This document shows positions 22,403 through 29,900 of a stretch of 35,643 nt of DNA, in pieces; within the stretch, counting starts at the first letter, position 1, and every line of letters starts with the position of its first letter. The position numbers and the translations under genes were made by a program. The notes under the pieces were generated by a model that worked only from the letters and a program-made list of their open reading frames with translations, ran no database searches and was not told where the DNA came from. The stretch covers positions 1 to 35,643 of the forward strand of contig JAMCTA010000002.1 in assembly GCA_023381895.1 (NCBI GenBank). The letters run 5' to 3'. Origin of the DNA: Chloroflexota bacterium. Its GTDB lineage: Bacteria > Chloroflexota > UBA4733.

Positions 22403-23209
22403 TCATGTTACTGCTGCGACTGGCTGACAACGCCGGCAGGGGTGATACCCAGCAGCGGCCGCCTCTGTGAGGCTATGAAAGGGCTGCAGATGCGATGGCT
22501 GAATCCGGCGGGCATCGCGGCAGGTAGGATAACAGACGATCTGCGTGGTGTCCGAGCCAACGAAGCGAATGCCGTGCCGGCCGAGCGTCGTGAGATGGGT
22601 GAGGTCGACTCCTTCCGCTTGCAGCAGGTGGCGTTTGACTGCCGTGCCGAGGGCATACTCGCCGATAATGCCGTCACTGCGCACCACACGGTGGCAGGGG
22701 ATGAAGAGGGGAATCGGGTTCTGAGCCAGCGCCGAGCCAGCAGCCCGCACAGCACGGGGGTAGCCAGTGTGTGCTGCCACCCAGGCGTATGGTCGCACCT
22801 CACCGAAGGGAATCTCCGCTGTGGTGCGGAGAACAGCGCGCTGGAAGGACGTGAGGCTATTGAGGTCGAAGGGAATGTTCTGGTGATGACCAGCGAGGTG
22901 CTGTTCGAGCTTGGAGAGGAGCGCCGCTGGGGGCTTGGCGAGCGGGTGCACCACCCGGCCAAAGGTCGTGCGATAGCGCTCCTCGAACGTGGCTGCGTCT
23001 GGAGCGGTATCGACCGCGATGATGCCCCGGGTGCTGAGTGCGATGAACACCGTGCCGATCGGTGTCGCGAGTGTGAAGTAGGAGCCGGCGAGGCCGATCT
23101 GGGCCCGGATCCGCCCTTCTAGCCCTGGTGGCAGTGTCACGGTAGCCAGCCTGCGCAACCGCTGCTCGAGCTGGTCGTCCAACAGGGTCTGGAGTGTTGG
23201 CGTGGTCAC
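22403..23209 (-). CDS. O6-alkylguanine-DNA alkyltransferase with C-terminal Ada zinc domain
   Basis: A 268-residue DNA repair protein with two methyl-accepting modules. Residues of about 42-200 are an alkyltransferase: SFQRAVLRTTAEIPFGEVRPYAWVA, then the active-site PCHR at Cys172 (PLFIPCHRVVRSDGIIGEYALG). Residues of about 212-264 are an Ada-type zinc domain with Cys226, Cys230, Cys258 and Cys261 (VCYPTCRDARR, GYHPCRRCQP), which in Ada repairs methylphosphotriesters. In E. coli Ada the zinc domain comes first and an AraC-type helix-turn-helix follows; here the order is reversed and no helix-turn-helix is present. The N-terminal 40 residues (LLDDQLEQRLRRLATVTLPPGLEGRI) resemble a tail seen in sigma-linked proteins. 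GTG 23209 follows AAGGAGG by 11 bases. It lies directly downstream of an ECF sigma gene. Confidence 0.9.
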   Translation of the reverse strand: MTTPTLQTLLDDQLEQRLRRLATVTLPPGLEGRIRAQIGLAGSYFTLATPIGTVFIALSTRGIIAVDTAPDAATFEERYRTTFGRVVHPLAKPPAALLSKLEQHLAGHHQNIPFDLNSLTSFQRAVLRTTAEIPFGEVRPYAWVAAHTGYPRAVRAAGSALAQNPIPLFIPCHRVVRSDGIIGEYALGTAVKRHLLQAEGVDLTHLTTLGRHGIRFVGSDTTQIVCYPTCRDARRIQPSHLQPFHSLTEAAAAGYHPCRRCQPVAAVT

Positions 23210-23225
23210 GGTGATGGAGGCCTCC

Positions 23226-23756
23226 TTACTCACGAAGCGCCTGGCGCAGCTGCGCCAGGGCACGAAATGCCTGGGATCGCACCGTCCCCTCTGGTCTGTG
23301 GAGGGTGAGAGCGATCTCTGGATAGCTCAAGCCCACGACGTAGTGCAGCACGAGCGGTAGGCGGTGGTGTTCGGGCAGAGCGGCCACGAGAAGGGCGAGC
23401 TCACTCTCGCCCTCAAAGCGCATGGTGGCTGGGACTTCCAGAGCGCTGCCGTCCTCCCGCTCGAGATGCTGGAGAGCAACGCGTTGGCGCCGCTGGCGGC
23501 TACGCATGACGTTCACGGCGATGGTGAACAGCCACGGCGCCAGAGCAAGCGCTGTGATCTGCGCCGGTGGCATGTTCCGCAGCGCGCGAAAGGCGCGGAG
23601 AAACGTCTCCTGCGCAACCTCTTCGGCCTCGAGCGGCTGTGCTGTCGAGCGCAGCGCAAAACTGTAGAGCGGGCGAAGATAGGCGGCGAAGAGCGCCTCA
23701 AAGCCTTCCAGCGGATGCTCTGCAAGCAACAGCATCAGGGGGCCATCTGGATTCAC
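23226..23756 (-). CDS. ECF-type RNA polymerase sigma factor
   Basis: A 176-residue sigma-70-family factor of the ECF group. Region 2 spans about residues 18-90 (FEALFAAYLRPLYSFALR, EAEEVAQETFLRAFRALRNM, LAPWLFTIAVNVMRSRQRR). Region 4 spans about 118-172 (LPEHHRLPLVLHYVVGLSYPEIALTLHRPEGTVRSQAFRALAQLRQAL). The GTG start at 23756 is uncertain because no strong ribosome site precedes it; the ATG seven codons in is an alternative. The stop is 16 bases before the alkyltransferase start, so the two should be one operon. No separate anti-sigma gene is visible, which makes the alkyltransferase partner the best candidate for a sensor. That role is inference. Confidence 0.92.
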   Translation of the reverse strand: MNPDGPLMLLLAEHPLEGFEALFAAYLRPLYSFALRSTAQPLEAEEVAQETFLRAFRALRNMPPAQITALALAPWLFTIAVNVMRSRQRRQRVALQHLEREDGSALEVPATMRFEGESELALLVAALPEHHRLPLVLHYVVGLSYPEIALTLHRPEGTVRSQAFRALAQLRQALRE

Positions 23757-23853
23757 GGTCGTCAGAGCACGCCCCTCTCAGTCCGTTTTCCACTATCTCT
23801 CCCTATAAGAGAACGCAGCACCCGCCCCATTTCGTTGCATCGTGAGGGCAGCA

Positions 23854-23872
23854 GCCAGCGAAAGTCGCTGGC
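23854..23872 (-). terminator. Hairpin after the amidohydrolase gene
   Basis: GCCAGCGA-AAG-TCGCTGGC is a perfect eight-pair stem with a three-base loop, six bases beyond the amidohydrolase stop. No T-run follows on the minus strand, so it may stabilise the RNA end rather than terminate alone. Confidence 0.5.
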
Positions 23873-23877
23873 CGGCA

Positions 23878-24996
23878 CTATGGCCTGGTCCCTTCTCTTA
23901 CACCTTCTCGGCGAGAGGTGAGATTGAACAACCACGCCACGTTTCCTCCCAGAATGCGATCAAGATCAGTCGCCGCAATGAAGGAGCAATGGTCTTGCAG
24001 ATACTGCAGGGCCTGCTGGTAGGTGCAATGGCGAAGCACGTTGGGCATGTCAGAGCCCCAGACCAGGCGTTCCCCACCAGCACGGGCGTACAGGCGCTGG
24101 ATCGTCCGGTGCGTTTCTGCGAACGGATATTCGTACAGCCGTCCCTGCTCAATCGGATACAAGAGTTCGATCAGGAATTGCTCGCGCGCTAGGAGTTCTT
24201 GTAGGGCGCTGGGTAGGTCGGTTCGAAGAAAATCGGGATCGATGCCGTGGGTGAGGACACCGGGAATGTCCGGGAAGCGTTCCGCCCAGCGATTGAGCCG
24301 GACGATTTGCTCCAGATAGGTAGCCGGGGTTGGCCGGGGCACCCCCAGAATCTCCCAGAAGACCGGAATCTTGAGGCGGCGAACCTCCTCCCAGTAGGGA
24401 TCGAAAGCGTGGTCGTCAAGATGACGGTGATACCCCTCGATGAAGTGCCCCCGCGTCGCGTAGTACAGCCCGCGCATTCCGAGGTCGGTCACCGCGCTGG
24501 TGAGGCGGGCGATCTCCTCCGCGGTATCCGCACGCGCCTCGTCGACGTCTGCTAGGGGCACGAACTTGCCGGGATAGCGCCGTGCCACTTCGGCAAAATA
24601 CGTATTCAGGCGGCCGTAGAGCCGGGCGTTCTGCAGTACCGCCGCATCCACGCCGGCATAGGCCATCTCTTGCAGGAGGAACTCCGCCGGCGCCTGCATG
24701 TCTTGTAAAGACGGGGGCAGAAACTGCCGGTAGAAGGTTTCGCCCCCCACTATCCACTCGAAACGACCGAAGCGACCGACACGAAAGTCGGTGCCGGCAA
24801 ATGCCCCCGGACTTTCGTAGCGCCCATCCCCGAGGACACCGTTGCCGTAGCTGCGGGCGTGGTCCCGCAGGCGGCGGACGGGCTGCGCGTGGGTAGCGAT
24901 GTAGAGCTGGAGGAAGAGAGCGTGCTCCTCCGGCCCGGTAAACCCCGATGCCTCCGCCAGCGGGGGGAAGACGTGCGCGTGGACATCGATGATCAT
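23878..24996 (-). CDS. Metal-dependent amidohydrolase (Amidohydro_2 / ACMSD-like)
   Basis: A 372-residue cytoplasmic hydrolase or decarboxylase of the amidohydrolase-2 family. The first metal motif is IIDVHAHVFPPL at the very N-terminus. Later come VPLADVDEARADTAEEIARL, GMRGLYYATRG, PVFWEILG, then VLTHGID and LVWGSDMPN, where the Asp is the expected catalytic residue, and DLDRILGGNVAWLFNL at the end. ATG 24996 has AAGGAG six bases upstream. It is transcribed away from the GntR gene, with a perfect operator between them, so the GntR protein probably controls it. A truncated paralogue of its first 50 residues lies at 32495-32692. The substrate is unknown. Confidence 0.88.
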   Translation of the reverse strand: MIIDVHAHVFPPLAEASGFTGPEEHALFLQLYIATHAQPVRRLRDHARSYGNGVLGDGRYESPGAFAGTDFRVGRFGRFEWIVGGETFYRQFLPPSLQDMQAPAEFLLQEMAYAGVDAAVLQNARLYGRLNTYFAEVARRYPGKFVPLADVDEARADTAEEIARLTSAVTDLGMRGLYYATRGHFIEGYHRHLDDHAFDPYWEEVRRLKIPVFWEILGVPRPTPATYLEQIVRLNRWAERFPDIPGVLTHGIDPDFLRTDLPSALQELLAREQFLIELLYPIEQGRLYEYPFAETHRTIQRLYARAGGERLVWGSDMPNVLRHCTYQQALQYLQDHCSFIAATDLDRILGGNVAWLFNLTSRREGVREGTRP

Positions 24997-25006
24997 GCCG
25001 GGCTCC

Positions 25007-25054
25007 TTGACAAGCGTTCCCGCTTTAGTATATAGTACGATGATACGTACTATA
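25007..25054. promoter_or_regulatory. Divergent promoter region with perfect GntR-type operator
   Basis: TATAGTACG (25031-25039), six bases, then the exact inverse CGTACTATA (25046-25054). On the plus strand, TTGACA (25007-25012) and TATAGT (25031-25036, spacing 18) or TATATA (25029-25034, spacing 16) give a promoter whose -10 overlaps the operator. This would let the GntR protein repress its own gene and probably the divergent amidohydrolase. Confidence 0.7.
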
Positions 25055-25077
25055 GAAGTAGGTAGCAAGATAGTGCC

Positions 25078-25890
25078 ATGGGCCATGCCGCACCGTTACC
25101 ACTCTATTATAAGATCGAGCAGCAGCTCCGGCAAGCGATCGCCGGCGGTGTCTTCCAGCCGGGGAGCCGTCTGCCCAACGAAGAGGACCTTGCCCGATCG
25201 TTCGGTGTGAGCCGGGCCACGATCCGCACCGCACTCAAGCGGCTTGAAGAAGATGACCTGATCGTCCGCCGGCGTGCCCACGGGACGACGGTCCGGCTCC
25301 GCCCGCCGGAAACGCATCAGGTCGAACGGCACCTCGACGACCTGCTGAGCTTTGAAGAAGATATCCTGCGGGCTGGACTCGTCCCCCGAGTCGAGGTCTT
25401 GAGTAGCGAGCAGAGCCTGCCCGCAGGCTGGGCGCGCGAGGCCCTGGCCAGTCTGCCAGGTGAACTGCTCCTCCACGTCAGGCGCATCGGCCGAGTGGAA
25501 GGTGAGCCGTTGTGGGTGGAAAGCCGCTACTTCGCGCCGCACGTCGGCCGTCAGCTGGAGGGCTTCCCACTCGATTCGGCGTCGCTCACCCGCGTTGTCC
25601 AGCGCGTCTGCGGCGTGCGCGTGACCTCGTCCCGCGTTGCCGTGCATGCGGAGACGGCGTCCGAGTACCTCGCCCGCCTCTTGCGGCGTCCGACGGGGTC
25701 CGCGGTGCTCGTCTGCCAGTTCACCTTCATCGACCATGAACAGGTTCCGCTCGAGGTGGCACGGTCCATCTATCCCGCCGACCGCTACTTCGTATCCGTT
25801 CAGTTGACCAGCCCGGCTACCGCGGCTTGGCCGGTGCTCAGCGACCGCAGTGATGGTGAACCGCAGGGGCTGGTCCATCGAGTGGGCTGA
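25078..25890 (+). CDS. GntR/HutC-family regulator
   Basis: A 270-residue regulator. The N-terminal winged helix (about residues 8-72) is typical: LYYKIEQQLRQAIAGGVFQPGSRLPNEEDLARSFGVSRATIRTALKRLEEDDLIVRR. Residues of about 90-250 form the UTRA ligand-binding domain shared with chorismate lyase (ELLLHVRRIGRVEGEPLWVESRYFAPHVGRQLEG and later FTFIDHEQVPLEVARSIYPADRYFV). ATG 25078 follows the operator region. It sits between the amidohydrolase and the PLP enzyme and likely senses a compound handled by this island. Confidence 0.93.
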   Translation: MGHAAPLPLYYKIEQQLRQAIAGGVFQPGSRLPNEEDLARSFGVSRATIRTALKRLEEDDLIVRRRAHGTTVRLRPPETHQVERHLDDLLSFEEDILRAGLVPRVEVLSSEQSLPAGWAREALASLPGELLLHVRRIGRVEGEPLWVESRYFAPHVGRQLEGFPLDSASLTRVVQRVCGVRVTSSRVAVHAETASEYLARLLRRPTGSAVLVCQFTFIDHEQVPLEVARSIYPADRYFVSVQLTSPATAAWPVLSDRSDGEPQGLVHRVG

Positions 25891-25968
25891 CTCCCGGAGT
25901 GAAGCAGACGGGGGAGTAAGCCATGACAAGGTCGATACAACAGGAGATGCCCCGGCGAACAGCCCTCA

Positions 25969-26193
25969 GACAAGGGGGCGCTTCTGGCGCTGATCACGCA
26001 GAGCGAAGCGACGGTCGACGCGCAACAGCGGCGGCAGCTCCTAGCGCAAGCGCAGCGCTAACTGAACACGCTCCAGCCAGCTGTCTGGCTGTACATCCCG
26101 CAAAATGAAGTGGCGATGAGCAGTAAGCTGCAGAGGCTCACGATTCTGTCGGCGCAGCTCATCATCCCGCGTGACGCGTACTTGAGCAAGTAG
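25969..26193 (+). pseudogene. C-terminal relic of a peptide-type (family 5) substrate-binding protein
   Basis: The frame from 25969 to the TAG at 26193 reads the C-terminus of an ABC binding protein for peptides: ALITQSEATVDAQQRRQLLAQAQR, then an in-frame TAA at 26059-26061, then LNTLQPAVWLYIPQNEVAM and SAQLIIPRDAYLSK. The order and the AEATVD-RRxLLxxAQ-(L)LN-xxPxxxLYxP pattern are those of SBP family 5. Everything before about residue DKGALL is missing. The TAA sits at the expected Leu/Ile position, so the relic is both truncated and interrupted. It ends 13 bases before the PLP enzyme, suggesting that an older transporter gene preceded that enzyme. Confidence 0.72.
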
Positions 26194-26206
26194 GAAGAGA
26201 GCGCCC

Positions 26207-27250
26207 ATGACCCCGGTTCGGTTGTACAGCCCGGCGGAACTGCGTGAACACATTGGGCGCGTGCCGCGCGTCCGTTTCGCCCACGTGGACACGCCGCTCC
26301 AACCCTGCCCCCGGCTGTCGGCGCAGGTGGGGGTGGAGATCTTAGTCAAGCGTGATGACCTGACCGGTCTGGCCTTCGGTGGGAACAAGACGCGCAACTT
26401 AGAGTTCCGGCTGGCGGAGGCGCAACAGCAGGGGGCAGACGTCGTCGTGGCGGCGCTCGAAGTCCAGTCCAACTCTGCACGCCAAACCACGGCCGCTGCT
26501 AACCTCCTCGGCATGCGGACCGTGCTGCTCCTGCACGGTCCGGAGCCACAGGGGCGACCAGGCAACCTCCTGATCGACGAGCTCCTCGGTGCGGAGTTGT
26601 ACTTTGAGCCGGCAGGAGACGGAGCTACGGTAGAGCGGCGACTGGCCGAGATGGTGGCTGACCTGCGCGCTAGCGGGCACACTCCCTACGTAATGAATGA
26701 GGCGAGGATGTTCGCCACCGCCTCAGCGCTGGCCTACCTGCTGGCCTACCTCGAAATCGAGGAACAGCTCGGGCAGTTAGGGAAGATCGCCGGCGCCATC
26801 TACATGAGTTCCGGGTCCAAGGGACAGGCCGGACTCATCCTGGGGACGCGGGCGCGCAGGGCAGCGACGCACGTGACCGGAATTTGCGCCCGACCGGATC
26901 CGGGGCGCGTCGCGTTGACGGCAACGATCGCCAATGCGGCTGCTGCGCTGATCGGGCTGGATATCCAGGTCGAGGCGGGAGAGGTAGACAACGATGACCG
27001 TTTTGCCAGAGAACGCGACGAGGATCTGACGCCGGGTTGCTTTGAGGCGATCCGGACTTGCGCCCACACGGAGGGGCTCTTGCTCGACCCGGTGTACACC
27101 GGACGGGCCATGGAGGGGCTCTTTGCCCACATTGACGCAGGCCGCGTGGCACCCGGCTCAACCGTCGTGTTTGTGCATACGGGAGGCTCTCCGGCACTCT
27201 TTGGCTTTGAAGCAGCCCTCCGCCCATACTTGCAGCGGTCGCAAGCGTAG
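26207..27250 (+). CDS. D-cysteine desulfhydrase / ACC-deaminase-like PLP enzyme
   Basis: A 347-residue PLP-dependent enzyme of the tryptophan-synthase-beta fold. The cofactor lysine is Lys61 in LAFGGNKTRNLEF, matching the GGNKxRKLE motif. Downstream are VQSNSARQTTAAAANLLG, where SNHxRQ is usual and the His is Ser here, YMSSGSKGQAGLILG (phosphate-binding loop) and FVHTGGSPALF near the C-terminus. The family includes D-cysteine desulfhydrase, ACC deaminase and cysteate sulfo-lyase. The changed His makes the substrate uncertain. ATG 26207 has GGAAGAGAG upstream. It ends 87 bases before the convergent PIG-L gene. Confidence 0.88.
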   Translation: MTPVRLYSPAELREHIGRVPRVRFAHVDTPLQPCPRLSAQVGVEILVKRDDLTGLAFGGNKTRNLEFRLAEAQQQGADVVVAALEVQSNSARQTTAAANLLGMRTVLLLHGPEPQGRPGNLLIDELLGAELYFEPAGDGATVERRLAEMVADLRASGHTPYVMNEARMFATASALAYLLAYLEIEEQLGQLGKIAGAIYMSSGSKGQAGLILGTRARRAATHVTGICARPDPGRVALTATIANAAAALIGLDIQVEAGEVDNDDRFARERDEDLTPGCFEAIRTCAHTEGLLLDPVYTGRAMEGLFAHIDAGRVAPGSTVVFVHTGGSPALFGFEAALRPYLQRSQA

Positions 27251-27337
27251 GACCAAGAGCGCGACGACCTGGCGGCGGTGGATCGGCGAGGCCGGCCGAG
27301 AATCACCATAGGGCGCAATAGACGCGGACAGAAGCAG

Positions 27338-28042
27338 TTAGATCAGGAGCTCTTGCCTACTCATCCGCGCCCCCTCTGGCCGCATCAGCGCAACGCCTTT
27401 GTCGTACCCCGCCAGAGCTCCTCGAATGGTCCCGAGCGCCTCATAGTACTTGAAATAGGGGAAGGACGATATTCCCCCGCGCACCAGCTCGTAACTCTTG
27501 ATCGCCTCGAGGTAAGCCGGGAAAACGTCTGTCACGTCCAGCGATATCTCCGGCTGAAAGCCGTACGGATCTTCCCAGTTCTCGGCAAAGTACACGGCCT
27601 TGGGCCGCCAGGCGGGCCATTCGCGCCGAAAGGCGGGTAATCCCGCGAAGTAGAGCGCCTCCGTGACGTTGATGCTCGTGTTGCGATGGTCGCGATGGAT
27701 GCTCCCGTGCCAGTGGGTGATCACCACGTCCGGCCGGTACTCACGCATAACGTCGGCAATCTTCCACTGCGTTTCCTCATTCACCGCTAGCTCGCCGTCC
27801 GGATAGGGCATGCAGACGACATCCGCCGCCAGTGCCTTGGCGGCGGTCTCCGCTTCGCGCCGCTTCTGCTCGGCATATTCCGCAACCGGCATACTACGGT
27901 GCCCCTTCTCCCCAAGCGTCATGTGCACGAGGACGGCTCGGTAGCCGGCCTTCACGTGCTTCAGAATGGTTGCCCCCGCCATCACCTCCGCATCGGCGGC
28001 GTGCCCACCCACGACCATGATGGTTCGGTTGTGCTCTGCCAT
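27338..28042 (-). CDS. PIG-L-family deacetylase with altered active-site motif
   Basis: A 234-residue protein of the LmbE/PIG-L group, usually zinc-dependent de-N-acetylases of sugars. The normal N-terminal motif is H-P-D-D-x-E. Here it reads GGHAADAEVMAG (His14, Ala15, Ala16, Asp17, Glu19), so the zinc ligands His and second Asp remain but the first Asp, the general base in MshB-like enzymes, is Ala. The third ligand is present in HWHGSIHRDHRNT. DEL-type and YFAENWEDPYGFQP segments follow. It may have different chemistry or rely on another base. ATG 28042 has AGGAGGAGC upstream. It is the last gene of the binding-protein operon, 42 bases after the GNAT gene. Confidence 0.88.
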   Translation of the reverse strand: MAEHNRTIMVVGGHAADAEVMAGATILKHVKAGYRAVLVHMTLGEKGHRSMPVAEYAEQKRREAETAAKALAADVVCMPYPDGELAVNEETQWKIADVMREYRPDVVITHWHGSIHRDHRNTSINVTEALYFAGLPAFRREWPAWRPKAVYFAENWEDPYGFQPEISLDVTDVFPAYLEAIKSYELVRGGISSFPYFKYYEALGTIRGALAGYDKGVALMRPEGARMSRQELLI

Positions 28043-28084
28043 GTGCTCCTCCTGATCAACTCCCCGTCTCCTAGCGCCCGGCCC

Positions 28085-29038
28085 CTAGACGAGCGACTTT
28101 CGCATGACCGCGAAGCGACGCTCTTCCCGGAAACCGCAACGCTGATAGAGCCGCGCGGCATCGTCGCTCGTCCAGAGAAACCAGGCGCAGTGATAGCCGC
28201 GTTGACGCATCTCAATGAGCGTCTGCGCCAGCAGCACCCGGCCGATACCCCGGCTACGCAAGGCTGGGTCGACACCGAAGGGGCCGAATCGTTCAGCGCG
28301 GAACTGGGCATAGCCGGCAACTTCACCCGCCTGTTTGGCGACCAGCATGCCGGCGGTCCGCGGGTTGCCCGAAAAGAGCTCGTTCATCACTTCCGCAGCG
28401 AAACGCACCCAATCCCAACTGAAGCAACGGCGCAGGAACTGCTGGACCGGCACGATGTCTTCGGGGATGGCCAGAGTGATCTGTATACCCTCGGCCTGAA
28501 TCCGTGCGTGGGTCTTGGCGATGTCCTCCGGCACTTGGAAGGTTGCAATGTCCGCTCGCATGCTGAGCGGACGGGACTGCACGGCGAAACCGCGGCCCTC
28601 CAGGAAACGGACCGCGTCTGCATAGATACTGACATCGACACCGGGGATGAAGTAGTTTGGGACATAGGGGGCGACGGCGGCCTCCTGGGCGCCACCGGCG
28701 CGCAGCCGGCCGCATACGTGCTCCAGGAGCGCCGACCCCACACCTGAACGTCGATGCTCAGGAACCACACCGAAGGCGGTGATCCAGCTCTTCTCCCGCT
28801 CGTACCCTTGGACAAAGAACGGCACCTGCCGCGCCAGTCCCAGCATGAACCCGACCGGGCGACCCTGTGGCCCCTCTGCAAGCGCACAGTGCTCGGGCAC
28901 GAAGTTCGGATCAAGCAAGACACGAGAGCGCCAGGTCGCTGCGTCGATCCGGTCACCCCACATGGTCTCGTTCCAGATGTCCAAGAGAGCCGTTTCGTCT
29001 TCCCCGCGATAGGAGCGGATGCAGAACGTGCCGGACAT
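28085..29038 (-). CDS. Tandem GNAT acetyltransferase
   Basis: A 317-residue protein with two GNAT folds. The first has WITAFGVVPEHRRSGVGSALLEHVCGRL (acetyl-CoA loop R-x-x-G-x-G), and its end is FLEGRGF. The second has FGPFGVDPALRSRGIGRVLLAQTL and ARLYQRCGFREERR. Both carry an intact loop, so both could bind acetyl-CoA. Double-GNAT proteins of this type include mycothiol synthase-like and aminoglycoside-type enzymes; nothing here identifies the substrate. ATG 29038 follows AAGGAGG by six bases. It sits between the permease gene and the PIG-L gene, so an acetylation/deacetylation pair acting on an imported compound is plausible. Confidence 0.87.
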   Translation of the reverse strand: MSGTFCIRSYRGEDETALLDIWNETMWGDRIDAATWRSRVLLDPNFVPEHCALAEGPQGRPVGFMLGLARQVPFFVQGYEREKSWITAFGVVPEHRRSGVGSALLEHVCGRLRAGGAQEAAVAPYVPNYFIPGVDVSIYADAVRFLEGRGFAVQSRPLSMRADIATFQVPEDIAKTHARIQAEGIQITLAIPEDIVPVQQFLRRCFSWDWVRFAAEVMNELFSGNPRTAGMLVAKQAGEVAGYAQFRAERFGPFGVDPALRSRGIGRVLLAQTLIEMRQRGYHCAWFLWTSDDAARLYQRCGFREERRFAVMRKSLV

Positions 29039-29075
29039 GGCGTACCTCCTTCCCCAGCAGTGAACCGCTGCTGTG

Positions 29076-29900
29076 TTAGCCGCGAACACCGGTCAGGGCA
29101 ATGCCGCGGACGAAATGTCGTTGCAGGGTGACGAAGACCGCGATGGACGGTGTGACCGCGACAGCCGTACCTGCCATGAGTAGGTTCAGGTACTGCTGAC
29201 TACTGGCAAACGAGCGCAGACTATTAAGACCGATGGGCACCGTGTAGAGGGAGGGAGAGTGGATGACGAGCAGTGGCCAGAGGAAGCTGTCCCAGTGGTA
29301 GATAAAGGCGAAGATACCCAGAGCCGCCAGGGCGGGGTAGAGCAGCGGAAGCACGATCTGCCAGTAAATGCGGAATTCCGTCGCACCATCGATCCGCGCG
29401 CTGTCCAGTAGCTCGTCGGGGAGACTCAGGATGAACTGGCGCATTAGGAAGATGCCGAAGGCCGTGACGACATTGGGCATGATCAGACCCTGGTAGGTGT
29501 TCAGCCAGCCCAACGTCTTGACCACGAAGTACAAGGGGATCAGCAGCACGAAGAACGGTACCATCATCGTACCCAAGATGCCGACGAAGACGGCATCCCG
29601 CCCCGGCCACTCGTACTTTGCCAGGCCGAAGCCCGCGAGGGAGCTGGTGAGCAGGATGGCCACACTAATGATGGCGGTGATGACGATACTGTTGAGAAAC
29701 ATCCGAGCAAGCGGCAGGACCGTAAAGACCGTGACAAAGTTCCGCCACATTGGCCGCCCGGGCCACCACACGGGCGGTACGGCGATCAACTCGTCGGGCG
29801 TCTTGAGCGCTGACGTTACCATCCACACAAACGGTCCCACCATGAGCAGCGAACCGGCCACGAGGAGCGAGTACGTGAGGATGTGCTGGACCCCTTTCAT
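29076..29900 (-). CDS. Carbohydrate ABC transporter permease (MalG type)
   Basis: A 274-residue membrane subunit with six helices, starting at ILTYSLLVAGSLLMVGPFVWMVTSALK. The family EAA loop is at about residues 185-205 (ELLDSARIDGATEFRIYWQIVLPLLYPAL). It contacts the ATPase, for which no gene lies in the window. The ATG at 29900 shares a base with the upstream TGA (TGATG), which indicates coupling. A GTG one codon earlier is possible. It is the third gene of the binding-protein operon. Confidence 0.93.
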   Translation of the reverse strand: MKGVQHILTYSLLVAGSLLMVGPFVWMVTSALKTPDELIAVPPVWWPGRPMWRNFVTVFTVLPLARMFLNSIVITAIISVAILLTSSLAGFGLAKYEWPGRDAVFVGILGTMMVPFFVLLIPLYFVVKTLGWLNTYQGLIMPNVVTAFGIFLMRQFILSLPDELLDSARIDGATEFRIYWQIVLPLLYPALAALGIFAFIYHWDSFLWPLLVIHSPSLYTVPIGLNSLRSFASSQQYLNLLMAGTAVAVTPSIAVFVTLQRHFVRGIALTGVRG

